From a virus, in IMG/VR virus record IMGVR_UViG_3300021432_000019, positions 1 through 42,173 of that record: 42,173 bases of DNA; one strand, 5' to 3'. The notes beneath the pieces are model-generated. The model was not told the DNA's origin and ran no database searches. It saw only the letters and a program-made list of their open reading frames with translations. Position numbers and translations under genes: made by a program. Positions 26,735-34,691 of this stretch are shown piece by piece (position 1 is the first letter of the stretch; each line of letters begins with the position of its first letter).

Positions 26735-27260
26735 TCTAGCATACCAAGCAATGCAATTTGCCATGTCAGAACATGACAGAATAGACCATAAGCGAAAATA
26801 CACAGGAGATAATTATTGGCTACATTTATCTGAAGTTGCAGGTATTGTAAGCACTGTTATACAGCAGCCTGTAGTTATAGCCACTGCGTGGCTTCATGAT
26901 TGGCTTGAGGATGTCTGTGAAGATAAGCAACTTGGTATTGAGCTTCTATATACGAAATTTGGTGGTGCTGTAGCTACTGGTGTTGAAGAATTATCTGATC
27001 TAGAAATAGGCAATAGGGCATATAGAAAAGCAGCCTCTAGAGAGCGGCTTAGCCAAGCTCCTGATTGGATTCAAACTATTAAATGTGCTGATTTGATTTC
27101 TAACACATCGTCTATTGTTACGCATGACAAGAATTTTGCTATTACATATCTGAAAGAGAAACGTCTATTGCTTGATGTGCTGAGTAAAGCTGATAAAAGG
27201 CTTTGGAATGTTGCTGATGAGATGTGTAAGAAATACTGTAAAGAATTGGAGGTACTATGA
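26727..27260 (+). CDS. HD-domain phosphohydrolase, SpoT/MESH1-like
   Basis: The 177-residue protein has the small ppGpp-hydrolase-type HD layout. AYQAMQFAMSEHDRIDHKRK (5-24, AxxfAxxAH-x-gQkRkxtg), His33 in YWLHLSEVA, His57-Asp58 in AWLHDWLEDV with Glu61-Asp62, and a later IKCADLISNTSSI segment. This family hydrolyses (p)ppGpp or related nucleotides. A phage copy could keep the host stringent response low or adjust nucleotide pools. The start is ATG 26727, overlapping the previous gene. Confidence 0.8.
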   Translation: MSNLAYQAMQFAMSEHDRIDHKRKYTGDNYWLHLSEVAGIVSTVIQQPVVIATAWLHDWLEDVCEDKQLGIELLYTKFGGAVATGVEELSDLEIGNRAYRKAASRERLSQAPDWIQTIKCADLISNTSSIVTHDKNFAITYLKEKRLLLDVLSKADKRLWNVADEMCKKYCKELEVL

Positions 27261-27442
27261 GTAATAACATTAAAGATGCCAAACAAGACCTAAAAGAATT
27301 CTTCAAAATCTTAGACATACAAGAAGAGTCAGAAGAAGGGCGTATGTTTCATCCTACATTTATTTCTTGTTGCAGAAGCTTTACATTAGTAAAATTAAAT
27401 GGTATATTATCTCGTCTTAAACAATATTCGGAGGAAGAATGA
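27257..27442 (+). CDS. Hypothetical protein (61 aa)
   Basis: The start is coupled to the HD gene by ATGA with TTGGAGGTACT in front. The protein is helical: DAKQDLKEFFKILDIQEESE, then a CCRSFTLVKLNGILSRLKQY segment. It resembles other short phage proteins with EESEEGRxFHP, but no function is known. Confidence 0.6.
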   Translation: MSNNIKDAKQDLKEFFKILDIQEESEEGRMFHPTFISCCRSFTLVKLNGILSRLKQYSEEE

Positions 27443-27594
27443 CCCTAGATATAACACTAATAACTCTAAACCTATTCTTTGCATGGGCACAATTGCAAGG
27501 AATGCCTAAATTAGACAATAAGCTTCTGGGAAGTTTTAATATGTTTGCTGCTGGAGTTGTGTTTATGAGTATGATTATAGAGGGAGTTAAATAA
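27439..27594 (+). CDS. Small membrane protein (51 aa)
   Basis: Two hydrophobic segments (LITLNLFFAWAQL and FNMFAAGVVFMSMII) surround a polar turn. CGGAGGAAGA precedes the ATG. It is coupled to both neighbours. Confidence 0.55.
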   Translation: MTLDITLITLNLFFAWAQLQGMPKLDNKLLGSFNMFAAGVVFMSMIIEGVK

Positions 27595-27956
27595 TGACTA
27601 GGAAGATTAAAATAAAAGATGCTTCAGAGCTTAATCACATAAGTGATCAAATATCTTTGGAAGTAGTTGACAAACAAATTATAGGTGTTACAATCTATAT
27701 CAGCGGTGAAGAGATTACAATTCAACGTGGTGATCAATACGGTAATAACCTTAGTATCTTGAAAGATGAGCCTCAAAACCTTGGCACAGTTTATTTTGTA
27801 AAAGGTAAGCTACATGGTTACGATATCTGTAGTGAACAGTTTGATGATAAATTTGCTGCTGAAGAACATAAGAAGCAATTGGAATATGAGACAAGTTATT
27901 CTGATTTGTATATTCAAGAAATTGAACATTATAGTCCACAGACTAAATTTGTATAG
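27594..27956 (+). CDS. Hypothetical protein (120 aa)
   Basis: The protein begins with basic residues and a beta domain (LEVVDKQIIGVTIYISGEEI, then TIQRGDQYGNNLSIL). The second part has a GYDICSEQFDDKFAAEEHKK helix. It may be a small two-part protein. No motif is recognised. The start is TAATG-coupled. Confidence 0.65.
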   Translation: MTRKIKIKDASELNHISDQISLEVVDKQIIGVTIYISGEEITIQRGDQYGNNLSILKDEPQNLGTVYFVKGKLHGYDICSEQFDDKFAAEEHKKQLEYETSYSDLYIQEIEHYSPQTKFV

Positions 27957-27964
27957 GAGGTAGA

Positions 27965-28666
27965 TTGAAACTCGCAAATATAGAAGTTAAATATATTGAT
28001 CATATGGGAACGGATTTGTCTGTAGTGAATGCTGCTAGGACATCTTTCGATAAAGCTAGTGAGTGGGATTGGCACGAGGATGCAAAGTTAAGTGATCCAG
28101 AAACTGGTTATATCCATCATGTACCTGTCTTGAGTCATGCGGATACTAAACTTATCAATTACTTAGCAAAATATAAACATAAAAGTCCATTCAATCATAC
28201 TTTTATTTCTTTGCACATTAAAGCACCTATTTATGTAGCTCGCCAACTTGTCAAACATAAATTTATGCCTTGGAATGAGGTAAGTCGTAGATATGTGGAT
28301 AGTGAGCCTGAATTTTATATTCCAGAGATATATCGTCAAGCAGCAGAAAATGTAAAACAAGGAAGTTCATCAGAAGATTCCGGCTATGACAGGCATACTG
28401 CAATAGAACATTCTTGGATGTGTCTTGATGAATATAATGCACGATTGGCTCATGGTGTTTGCGCTGAGCAAGCTCGTGAATGCTTGCCATTAAATACACA
28501 TACGGAATGGTATTGGTCTGGAACTCTCGGGGCATTTGCAGACATGTTGATTCTCCGGCTAGACAATCACACACAATATGAGACACGTCTAGTTGCAGAA
28601 CAAGCAAGAGATATTATTTTACCATTGTTTCCCGTTTCACTAAAAGCATTGCTTGAACATAAATAA
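27965..28666 (+). CDS. thyX: Flavin-dependent thymidylate synthase ThyX
   Basis: The enzyme makes dTMP from dUMP using FAD and folate. Recognised parts: AARTSFDKASEW (23-34), a HKSPFNHTFISLHIKAPIYV block (72-91), ARQLVKHKFMPWNEVSRRYV (92-111), TEWYWSGTLGAFADMLILR and QYETRLVAEQ. The ThyX signature RHR-x7-S is here Lys97-His98-Lys99-x7-Ser107, a KHx variant seen in some phage enzymes. The start is TTG 27965 behind AGGAGGTAGA. At 233 residues it is near normal size. It supplies dTMP for phage DNA, in line with the HD and DUF5664-like genes nearby. Confidence 0.93.
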   Translation: MKLANIEVKYIDHMGTDLSVVNAARTSFDKASEWDWHEDAKLSDPETGYIHHVPVLSHADTKLINYLAKYKHKSPFNHTFISLHIKAPIYVARQLVKHKFMPWNEVSRRYVDSEPEFYIPEIYRQAAENVKQGSSSEDSGYDRHTAIEHSWMCLDEYNARLAHGVCAEQARECLPLNTHTEWYWSGTLGAFADMLILRLDNHTQYETRLVAEQARDIILPLFPVSLKALLEHK

Positions 28667-28757
28667 TACAACACATTTCAACAACAAAATAGCCTTGTAG
28701 CAAATTTCCAACATGAAACAAATATTTCACACAAATAAAGAAAATATGCTACGCTAA

Positions 28758-28784
28758 TTGCTCATTGACAACAACTGGAATAAT
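28758..28784 (+). promoter_or_regulatory. Possible extended -10 promoter after thyX
   Basis: TTGCTC (28758-28763), 15 bp, then TGG-AATAAT (-10 at 28779-28784). It recalls the TTGCT...TGGTATAAT promoters at 47 and 6693. The 140-bp gap 28667-28806 holds no gene. Confidence 0.4.
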
Positions 28785-28806
28785 TACATAACGGAGGAAG
28801 CACAAC

Positions 28807-29136
28807 ATGAAATTTAAAAAAGGTGAAGTAGTAGAGTTTATAGGTATGGTAGAGTGGCCTGAGTTGAATGGTGAAGATGCTGTTATAGAGACTGCGCTAG
28901 GTTTGCAAACATTGAGGTCAATGAGAACTAAGAAAGAGCTTACTGGGATATTTTATTCAGTAGTGACAAAAGATGGAATAGGACATACTGTACTTGAAGC
29001 TAATCTTAAGCCTAAGAAGCCCCCTACACAATTTAAAGGAGAGCAGAGGATAGCTGAATTGTTTCTTCCTAATGGGGATAATTCTCTTGTTAAAAATGAG
29101 AAGCTTGTAGAAGAACGTGACACAGCTAAAGCTTAA
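28807..29136 (+). CDS. Hypothetical protein, SH3/KOW-like start (109 aa)
   Basis: FKKGEVVEFIGMVEWPELNG, then DAVIETALG fits a KOW/SH3-like barrel. A basic spacer and an acidic tail follow (ELFLPNGDNSL, EERDTAKA). CGGAGGAAGC precedes the ATG. It stands alone between two promoters. Confidence 0.6.
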   Translation: MKFKKGEVVEFIGMVEWPELNGEDAVIETALGLQTLRSMRTKKELTGIFYSVVTKDGIGHTVLEANLKPKKPPTQFKGEQRIAELFLPNGDNSLVKNEKLVEERDTAKA

Positions 29137-29142
29137 TAAATC

Positions 29143-29170
29143 TTGACATATTATATTTTATACGTATAAT
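29143..29170 (+). promoter_or_regulatory. Consensus sigma70 promoter
   Basis: TTGACA (29143-29148), 16 bp, TATAAT (29165-29170): both hexamers are perfect. It precedes the gene at 29202. Confidence 0.9.
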
Positions 29171-29201
29171 ATGTCTATTAGTTTTTATAAAGGGGAATTA
29201 G

Positions 29202-29549
29202 ATGAAGAATTACAGTCTGTCTAAGCATATTGACAAGAAGGATGTACGTCAAGCTGAATGGAAGAAACAACGTAAAGAACGTGGATTTGATAACACAGAG
29301 TTATGGAATCTCGATGCAACTATTGCTAATTTCATTATTCCAAGGCTGAAAGCATTTAAGGAAACTAAGGGATGTCACCCAGGCAACTTTAAAAACGAGA
29401 AAGCTTGGGATAAATGCATAGATGAGATGATATTTGCTTTTGAGTTTGCTAGTAATGAAGGGTTTGGAGTTGACTATGCGAGTAATAAGAAACGTGCAGA
29501 TAAAGGGTTGAAATTATTTGCTAAATATTATTTTCATTTGTGGGATTGA
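29202..29549 (+). CDS. Conserved phage hypothetical protein (115 aa)
   Basis: The core GFDNTELWNLDATIANFIIP, then RLKAFKETKGCHPGNF and WDKCIDEMIFAFE matches a family I recall from many phages (FD-x-TExWNLDxTIAxFIxPRLKxF ... HPG ... W-x-xxLdkMIxAFE). No function is known. It follows a consensus promoter, so strong early expression is likely. Confidence 0.75.
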   Translation: MKNYSLSKHIDKKDVRQAEWKKQRKERGFDNTELWNLDATIANFIIPRLKAFKETKGCHPGNFKNEKAWDKCIDEMIFAFEFASNEGFGVDYASNKKRADKGLKLFAKYYFHLWD

Positions 29550-29550
29550 T

Positions 29551-29766
29551 ATGGATAAAGAACTTATAAAATTTTTGGCATCAATGTTTGGCTCAGTAAT
29601 AGCTGCTATATTTATAGTTGGATGTGGAATTGTTCTCTATAAAACCACTGTAGAACGCTCAGCTTGCGCAGCATTTGCACAGCAGAATCCAGACACTAAA
29701 GTATTTTTCAGTGTTGCTACAGGATGTCAATATAAGATGCAGTATTATTGGAATAATTTACGATGA
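29551..29766 (+). CDS. Small single-pass membrane protein (71 aa)
   Basis: ATG 29551 is preferred; a longer frame to 29518 lies inside the preceding gene. One hydrophobic helix (FLASMFGSVIAAIFIVGCGI) and a polar C-terminal half with two Cys (SACAAFAQQNPDTKVFFSVA, TGCQY), probably outside the cytoplasm. It overlaps the next gene by four bases. Confidence 0.6.
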   Translation: MDKELIKFLASMFGSVIAAIFIVGCGIVLYKTTVERSACAAFAQQNPDTKVFFSVATGCQYKMQYYWNNLR

Positions 29767-30065
29767 ATCCACTGGCACAAATACAAGAGCTTGATATTAA
29801 ATGGCATAGTGCCTCTAAGATTTGGATGGATTTTAGTGATTATGTCAAACTTGATTTGCCTACGGGGTTTATACATAACATTATTTATGGCATGCACTGG
29901 AATGATATTCCTCTAGTTTATACAACTAAAAATGCAAGAGAAAACGTTTTAATTATTAGTGCTGCATGCTCTGACAAACAAGATGAACAAGATTTGGTAG
30001 ACTGTATTAAGCGACAATTGAATAATTATTTGAGGAGGGCTTATGGGCTGGAGTACAGGAAGTGA
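29763..30065 (+). CDS. Hypothetical protein (100 aa)
   Basis: The protein is alpha/beta (DIKWHSASKIWMDFSDYVKL, then IIYGMHWNDIPLVYTTKNAR and a RQLNNYLRRAYG helix). No family is recognised. Its end overlaps the next gene by 23 bp, an unusually long overlap here. Confidence 0.6.
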   Translation: MNPLAQIQELDIKWHSASKIWMDFSDYVKLDLPTGFIHNIIYGMHWNDIPLVYTTKNARENVLIISAACSDKQDEQDLVDCIKRQLNNYLRRAYGLEYRK

Positions 30066-30243
30066 AATAATGGACAAAGTGATCAGCCAAGCAGAAGATT
30101 TAGGCTATGAAGAATCTCTAGCATGGTTTTCAATACTAATCAAGATTTTTGAAGATTATGATTGTGATACACTAGGAGAATGTCTTGGACAAGATGTAGC
30201 ATTTGACGACGCTTATTTTTTAGTAAACCCTGGAGAAGCTTGA
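30043..30243 (+). CDS. Conserved phage hypothetical protein (66 aa)
   Basis: MGWSTGSEIMDKVISQAEDL, then WFSILIKIFEDYDCDTLGEC matches small phage proteins I recall that start MGWSxGxxI and end in an acidic helix. An excellent ribosome site (GAGGAGGGCTT) fixes the start inside the preceding gene. Its function is unknown. Confidence 0.7.
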   Translation: MGWSTGSEIMDKVISQAEDLGYEESLAWFSILIKIFEDYDCDTLGECLGQDVAFDDAYFLVNPGEA

Positions 30244-30443
30244 TGAAAATAACTGTTAGAAATAACTCAGGTTATAAAGATGTCTCTTTAGAAGAAGGTA
30301 ACACTAAAATTGACCTAGGAATGCATGATACAGTTGATTCTGAGTACCTTGCTGAAGAATTCCTTCGTGCTGTAGATGATTTGATGTCATCACAGTTTGA
30401 CTCTAGGGATGAATTTATTGAGTGGATTAAGGGGATTGTATGA
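30243..30443 (+). CDS. Acidic hypothetical protein (66 aa)
   Basis: The ATG overlaps the preceding stop (TGATG) behind GGAGAAGCTTG. It starts MKITVRNNSGYKDVSLEEGN and ends with a helix (FDSRDEFIEWIKGI). The protein is acidic and not recognised. Confidence 0.6.
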   Translation: MKITVRNNSGYKDVSLEEGNTKIDLGMHDTVDSEYLAEEFLRAVDDLMSSQFDSRDEFIEWIKGIV

Positions 30444-30646
30444 GCGAATCAAAACAACGTGGGACATATGAACAACGCAAAGCTGAAGGAATTTTAAAAC
30501 GTAAGCAAGCTGAAGAAGATTTGGCGAAGGCTAAGGAGGAGTTTATGAAAGCTGTTGAAGAGAGCTTGCCTAGCTACAAACAGACGCAGAGACATAATAT
30601 TAGAGTGCTGGCTGAGATTGCTAAGGGATTGAGTGAGGAGCTATAA
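30440..30646 (+). CDS. Coiled-coil hypothetical protein (68 aa)
   Basis: A long charged helix (EQRKAEGILKRKQAEEDLAK, AKEEFMKAVEESL) probably forms a coiled coil; the end is also helical. AAGGGGATTGT precedes the ATG, and both ends overlap neighbours. Confidence 0.6.
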   Translation: MSESKQRGTYEQRKAEGILKRKQAEEDLAKAKEEFMKAVEESLPSYKQTQRHNIRVLAEIAKGLSEEL

Positions 30647-31797
30647 TGCAAATTGAATGGGATAAAGAAGATAATATTATAAAAGTTGGAGAGGCTACAT
30701 TCAATCGCTATGTCCAATATAAAGATTCTAAAGCATGGGCTTTATATATCCTCTCTAAGCATCAAATTTATCCAGCACCATATCCTAAGAAAACACAGAA
30801 TAAAGAGATTGCAGATGCTTTGAAAGGCAGTCGTACACAACTATTTGCACACTTTAATGCTTTGCAAAAGAAAGTGTTTATAGCGCCTGTCTATGAGATT
30901 ATTAAGAAGATTGCATATAGTCGTAATATGTGGGCAGCTAATAATATTGCTAGAATTAATCAGAATAAAGATATTCTCTTGCAAGCTTACAAAGATAAGC
31001 AATACAATATCCTTCCTATTCTCAATTATACAGGTGAATCTCCTAAAGATTTGAAAGCAAAATATAAGAATGTTTGGAAGAATGTAACAAGCAATAGTTT
31101 GAGAAAGAATATTGCTATTGCCAAGGTTATTTCTACTAGAAGTGAAGAGGAAACAATTAAAATATTCGCCTCTAATCTTCCTTCTACTTTGCTTAGGATG
31201 AAAGAGATAAATTATCTTAATGTAGATGCCATACAATATTTAGCCAATAATTTCAAGGGTGAATGGAATAATAAACATAAGATGATAACTGAAGGACGTT
31301 ATTTTCAAGAAATGGCTAAGATGGCTAAAGACCAAGGTAAGGATGTCTCTACCAAGTGGAGTGTTAGGCGCGTTAAAGAGGAGCATGATAAACTTGTTGT
31401 GACGGCTAATAAGAAGAAATATTCTACAGTTCCTTTTATTCATCTTAAAGATTTTAAAGTGAAGCAAATTGAGCATGAAGGTTATGTGGCTACGTTGTTA
31501 GAGAGTCCTTATGATATTTATGCTGAAGGAAGTTATATGGGGCATTGTGTAGGTATGTATTCTAGTTATGTTGCATCCGATAATTACTTAGTGTATAGTG
31601 TTACAAAGAATGGTGAACGTAGTAGCACTATTGGAATTAATATCACAAAACATGAAAGAGATGTAGAAACAGTAACAGGAACAGAAGCTATTAAAACTAA
31701 TCACTACACATTGCAACAGCAATATGGTAGGTTTAATAAAACTGTCACAGATGTGCATGAGAAGGAAATTGCGAATTTGTTGGTTAGTCAACTATAG
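30646..31797 (+). CDS. PcfJ-like protein (383 aa)
   Basis: The first 270 residues are mostly helical. The C-terminal 110 residues read SPYDIYAEGSYMGHCVGMYS, then a NYLVYSVTKNGERSSTIGIN strand pair and HYTLQQQYGRFNKTVTD. This matches the PcfJ-like domain as I recall it (EG...LxHCVxxYa...g.s.iy.ir...g...yTiei...g..QvrG..N). PcfJ occurs on conjugative plasmids and in phages, and its role is unknown. It sits nine bases before the primase-helicase, suggesting a replication link. GTGAGGAGCTATA precedes the ATG. Confidence 0.78.
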   Translation: MQIEWDKEDNIIKVGEATFNRYVQYKDSKAWALYILSKHQIYPAPYPKKTQNKEIADALKGSRTQLFAHFNALQKKVFIAPVYEIIKKIAYSRNMWAANNIARINQNKDILLQAYKDKQYNILPILNYTGESPKDLKAKYKNVWKNVTSNSLRKNIAIAKVISTRSEEETIKIFASNLPSTLLRMKEINYLNVDAIQYLANNFKGEWNNKHKMITEGRYFQEMAKMAKDQGKDVSTKWSVRRVKEEHDKLVVTANKKKYSTVPFIHLKDFKVKQIEHEGYVATLLESPYDIYAEGSYMGHCVGMYSSYVASDNYLVYSVTKNGERSSTIGINITKHERDVETVTGTEAIKTNHYTLQQQYGRFNKTVTDVHEKEIANLLVSQL

Positions 31798-31805
31798 GAG
31801 GTAAT

Positions 31806-33590
31806 TTGAATCTAGCTGAGAAATATAATATTGACCTCAGTAAAGACCATAAGACAGGCTGTCCAAGATGTATCAGAAATGGCAGAGATAAGTCTAGGAA
31901 TAATCTTCATGTTTATTCTGATACGCAGTCGGCATATTGTTGGAGTTGTTCTTGGACAATTGCTAGTAAAGAGCACCGAGAGCTAATGGGATGGGATGAT
32001 GAGGAAGATGACTTAGAGGAGGAAGAAGTGACAACTAGAGAAAAGATAACACCGGAAGAGAACGAACGTATTAAGAAAATTACCACACCAGACGGCAAAG
32101 GTTACAGGGGAATTCGTAAAGATATAAATATATTTTTTGGAGTCAGATATGAATGTGATCCTACTAATGGGGAACCAATAAAGCAATATGTACCTACAAC
32201 AATTGGCGGGGAGTTGTGCGGCTACCGGACGAGACTTTTTCCAAAAGACTTCGGAAATCCTATAGGCCAAGTCGGTAAGGAGGTAGATTTCGTAGGGGAG
32301 TTCAGGTTTAAAAATCACACTCGCACATTGCTAATTGTTGGGGGTGAAATTAAGATGTTAGCAGCATATCAGATTTTGCTAGATGACCAAAAAGCTCGTG
32401 ATAAAATGAATTTTGAAACAGTTGCAGTGGTATGCTCTACACTAGGAGAAGCAGGAGCAGCTAAGCAAGCTCAATCAAGGTATGAATTTTGCAATCAATT
32501 TTCTAAAATTATAATCGCAATGGATTCAGACGAAGCTGGAGAGATTGCAGCAGAAAAATTAGCAAAAGTGCTTCCTAGAGGTAAAGTATTTATTATGAAG
32601 ATGCGCTATAAAGACGCAGATACATATATAGATAAAGGCAAGGAAAAAGAATTTGTTCAAGATTATTGGAATTCTAAACCTTGGTCGCCAGCAGGTTTAT
32701 ACACAGCCGATCAACTATATGATGCAGCATTAGCACATGTGAGCATGGAACGGCTACCTATGCCTAGCTTTCTTCCAAAATTAAATTACAAGCTTGGAGG
32801 GGGTATTCCTAAAGGTGGTTGTATTGTATTAATAGCGGCTGCGTCATCTATTGGTAAAACTACAGTGCTAAATCAATGCCTCGTAGAGTGGATTATGAAT
32901 GATAATGAGAGATTCGGTGTAGTCTCTCTCGAAGCCACAGCAGGCGACTATGCAGCTAATTTGATATCTTACTATACTAAGACACGCTATATGGGTATTG
33001 AAAGTAGAGATGAGCGAATTTCCATGATGTCTAGTGAGCAGACTAAAGAGGCCGCTAGAGAGCTTTTTACTCGTGAAGATGGCTCTCCAAGGTTTGTTTT
33101 GTGTGATGACCGTGGAGAAAAATTAGATGTGATGCAGAAGAAAATTGAAGAGATGGTTAAGGCTATGGGCTGTACAGCTATACTTATAGATGTTACAAGT
33201 GATCTTCTAAGTGGCCTTACAATTGCTGAACAAGAATTGCACATGGACTGGCAGAAGAAGTTCACTAAAGAGACAGGTGTAACGTTAATTAACGTAGTGC
33301 ACATTAGAAAGGCTGCAAGCGGACAAAAAGAAGGTAGTAGGGGGGCTGCTGTAAGTGATGAATCTATCATGGGGACTTCCACTTTGTATAAAAGCGCATC
33401 CATAATTATCGGCCTTCAAAGAGATAAAATGGCAACAGAAGACTTTGTAAGAAATACTACAGATGTTATGCTACTTAAAAATCGAGCTAATGCCGATACA
33501 GGCCCAGCAGGCCAATTGTATTATGACAAAGCTACACATAGGTTACATGACATGGACAAATGGCTACAAGATAACCCACAAACTTTTTAA
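31806..33590 (+). CDS. TOPRIM primase-helicase, T7 gp4 type
   Basis: All three gp4 parts are present in 594 residues. The N-terminal zinc site uses Cys19, Cys22, Cys45 and Cys48. The TOPRIM primase core has LIVGGEIKML (Glu181), a VCSTLGEAG block and IAMDSDEAG (Asp240-Ser-Asp242). The hexameric helicase has Walker A AASSIGKTT (345-353), a Walker B-like strand ILIDVTSDLL and the EGSRGAAVSDESIMGTSTLY segment. It unwinds DNA and makes primers at the fork, working with the polymerase at 37337. The start is TTG behind AGGAGGTAAT. Confidence 0.94.
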   Translation: MNLAEKYNIDLSKDHKTGCPRCIRNGRDKSRNNLHVYSDTQSAYCWSCSWTIASKEHRELMGWDDEEDDLEEEEVTTREKITPEENERIKKITTPDGKGYRGIRKDINIFFGVRYECDPTNGEPIKQYVPTTIGGELCGYRTRLFPKDFGNPIGQVGKEVDFVGEFRFKNHTRTLLIVGGEIKMLAAYQILLDDQKARDKMNFETVAVVCSTLGEAGAAKQAQSRYEFCNQFSKIIIAMDSDEAGEIAAEKLAKVLPRGKVFIMKMRYKDADTYIDKGKEKEFVQDYWNSKPWSPAGLYTADQLYDAALAHVSMERLPMPSFLPKLNYKLGGGIPKGGCIVLIAAASSIGKTTVLNQCLVEWIMNDNERFGVVSLEATAGDYAANLISYYTKTRYMGIESRDERISMMSSEQTKEAARELFTREDGSPRFVLCDDRGEKLDVMQKKIEEMVKAMGCTAILIDVTSDLLSGLTIAEQELHMDWQKKFTKETGVTLINVVHIRKAASGQKEGSRGAAVSDESIMGTSTLYKSASIIIGLQRDKMATEDFVRNTTDVMLLKNRANADTGPAGQLYYDKATHRLHDMDKWLQDNPQTF

Positions 33591-33621
33591 TTTACCACTA
33601 ATATAAAAGAGTAAATAACTA

Positions 33622-33650
33622 TTGACAGATAACTTTTATTTCTATAAAAT
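33622..33650 (+). promoter_or_regulatory. Near-consensus sigma70 promoter after the primase gene
   Basis: TTGACA (33622-33627), 17 bp, TAAAAT (33645-33650). Its presence shows that the frame starting at 33622 is not translated from there. Confidence 0.85.
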
Positions 33651-33693
33651 AGGAGTTATCAAATTTACTGATTCAAACATAAGGAGAACTACT

Positions 33694-33984
33694 TTGAAAG
33701 ACCAACATACAAAAATTAAAGGTTATCGTGACTTGTCTCAAGAAGAGATTGACTTGATGAATCTTATTAAAGATACTGCAAATCTTGTTGAGACTGCGCT
33801 ATATCAAATACAACAACATATTATTGAACAGAACAAACGTGCATTCTCAATTACAAACAATGAAGATGAGCAACAACGAATATTTCAAGCAGAAGCCTAC
33901 GAATGGTATGTAGACGCTAAAAAAGAATTACAAACTGGCTTTATGAAGCTTGTACGCTCAGTGGCACAACCTACTACATTTTAA
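33694..33984 (+). CDS. Conserved hypothetical protein (96 aa)
   Basis: A TTG start behind AAGGAGAACTACT gives MKDQHTKIKGYRDLSQEEID. The core GYRDLSQEEIDLMNLIKDTA, then LVETALYQIQ, matches small phage helical proteins I recall with the GYRDLSxxEIxLMNxIK signature. Their function is unknown. The rest is helical with a EAYEWYVDAKKELQTGFMKL end. A promoter lies directly upstream. Confidence 0.75.
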   Translation: MKDQHTKIKGYRDLSQEEIDLMNLIKDTANLVETALYQIQQHIIEQNKRAFSITNNEDEQQRIFQAEAYEWYVDAKKELQTGFMKLVRSVAQPTTF

Positions 33985-33993
33985 GGAGACTCT

Positions 33994-34272
33994 ATGAATT
34001 CCAGCCTAATTCAGTCGCAGCTTTCATTGAACCGCTCAGTAATCAACGAACTGCATAATCATGAAAAGCAGCATACATACGCTATTAAACATTATGCTTC
34101 GTTAAAACAACATGAAGCCAAACTTGAGTATAAAGTTCTTAGAACGCAAGCAAAAGCACGTATCAAAAAGTATGTAAAATTGCAAAAAGAATTGAAGAAA
34201 GCGCTACAAGACGCGTTGTACAGGCAGAATATTGATAATCGTATTACTGAATTGTTTGAGGAGTATGTATGA
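33994..34272 (+). CDS. Basic coiled-coil protein (92 aa)
   Basis: TTAAGGAGACTCT precedes the ATG. The product is a Lys/Gln-rich helical chain (NELHNHEKQHTYAIKHYASL, KLEYKVLRTQAKARIKKYVK) with a probable coiled coil over residues 50-75. It is not recognised. It overlaps the next gene by four bases. Confidence 0.6.
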   Translation: MNSSLIQSQLSLNRSVINELHNHEKQHTYAIKHYASLKQHEAKLEYKVLRTQAKARIKKYVKLQKELKKALQDALYRQNIDNRITELFEEYV

Positions 34273-34691
34273 ATGTAAATCCTAAAGAGGCAATAGGGCT
34301 TACTAATCTACCATTAACTCTTGTAAGCCCTCTTCTAAACGCTTACGCTTGTATTGGGAAACTTAACGGCAAAGAGAAATATGGTATGAGTAACTACAAT
34401 GCATCTCCTGTATTGATGTCTATATATCTAGATGCTATTCGTAGGCATTTTGATAAAATATTGGCAGGACAGATTGTAGATGCATCTGATAATGTTCCTC
34501 ATTGGAGTGCTATATTGGCTAACATTGATATTATTGTCTCTGCTGAAGCTGCTGGTACATTGATTGATGATAGGCCACTTGTTATTGGGTATGAAGGTGT
34601 TCTTGATAAGCTAACACCACTTGTAAAGAGTCTGCAAGAGTTGCACAAAGATAAAACTCCTAGAGACTTTACATTGAAGGATAAGAAATGA
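34269..34691 (+). CDS. DUF5664-like dNTP hydrolase-type protein (140 aa)
   Basis: NLPLTLVSPLLNAYACIGKL, then KEKYGMSNYNASPVLMSIYL, DAIRRHFDKILAGQIVDASD and HWSAILANIDIIV align by eye with the DUF5664 pattern (lxPp..l..iA.v...GaxKYGxxNWr....xYldAlxRHllawxxGexxDxxSGxxHlahixan). This all-helical domain is annotated in databases as a putative dATP/dGTP diphosphohydrolase. It is followed at once by an HD hydrolase, which supports a nucleotide-pool role. The start is ATG-coupled with GAGGAGTATGT in front. Confidence 0.72.
   Translation: MNVNPKEAIGLTNLPLTLVSPLLNAYACIGKLNGKEKYGMSNYNASPVLMSIYLDAIRRHFDKILAGQIVDASDNVPHWSAILANIDIIVSAEAAGTLIDDRPLVIGYEGVLDKLTPLVKSLQELHKDKTPRDFTLKDKK

Noticed and set aside
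33622-33693. N-terminal extension of the gene at 33694
   Set aside because: The upstream TTG is part of a TTGACA -35 element; the start at 33694 has AAGGAG.
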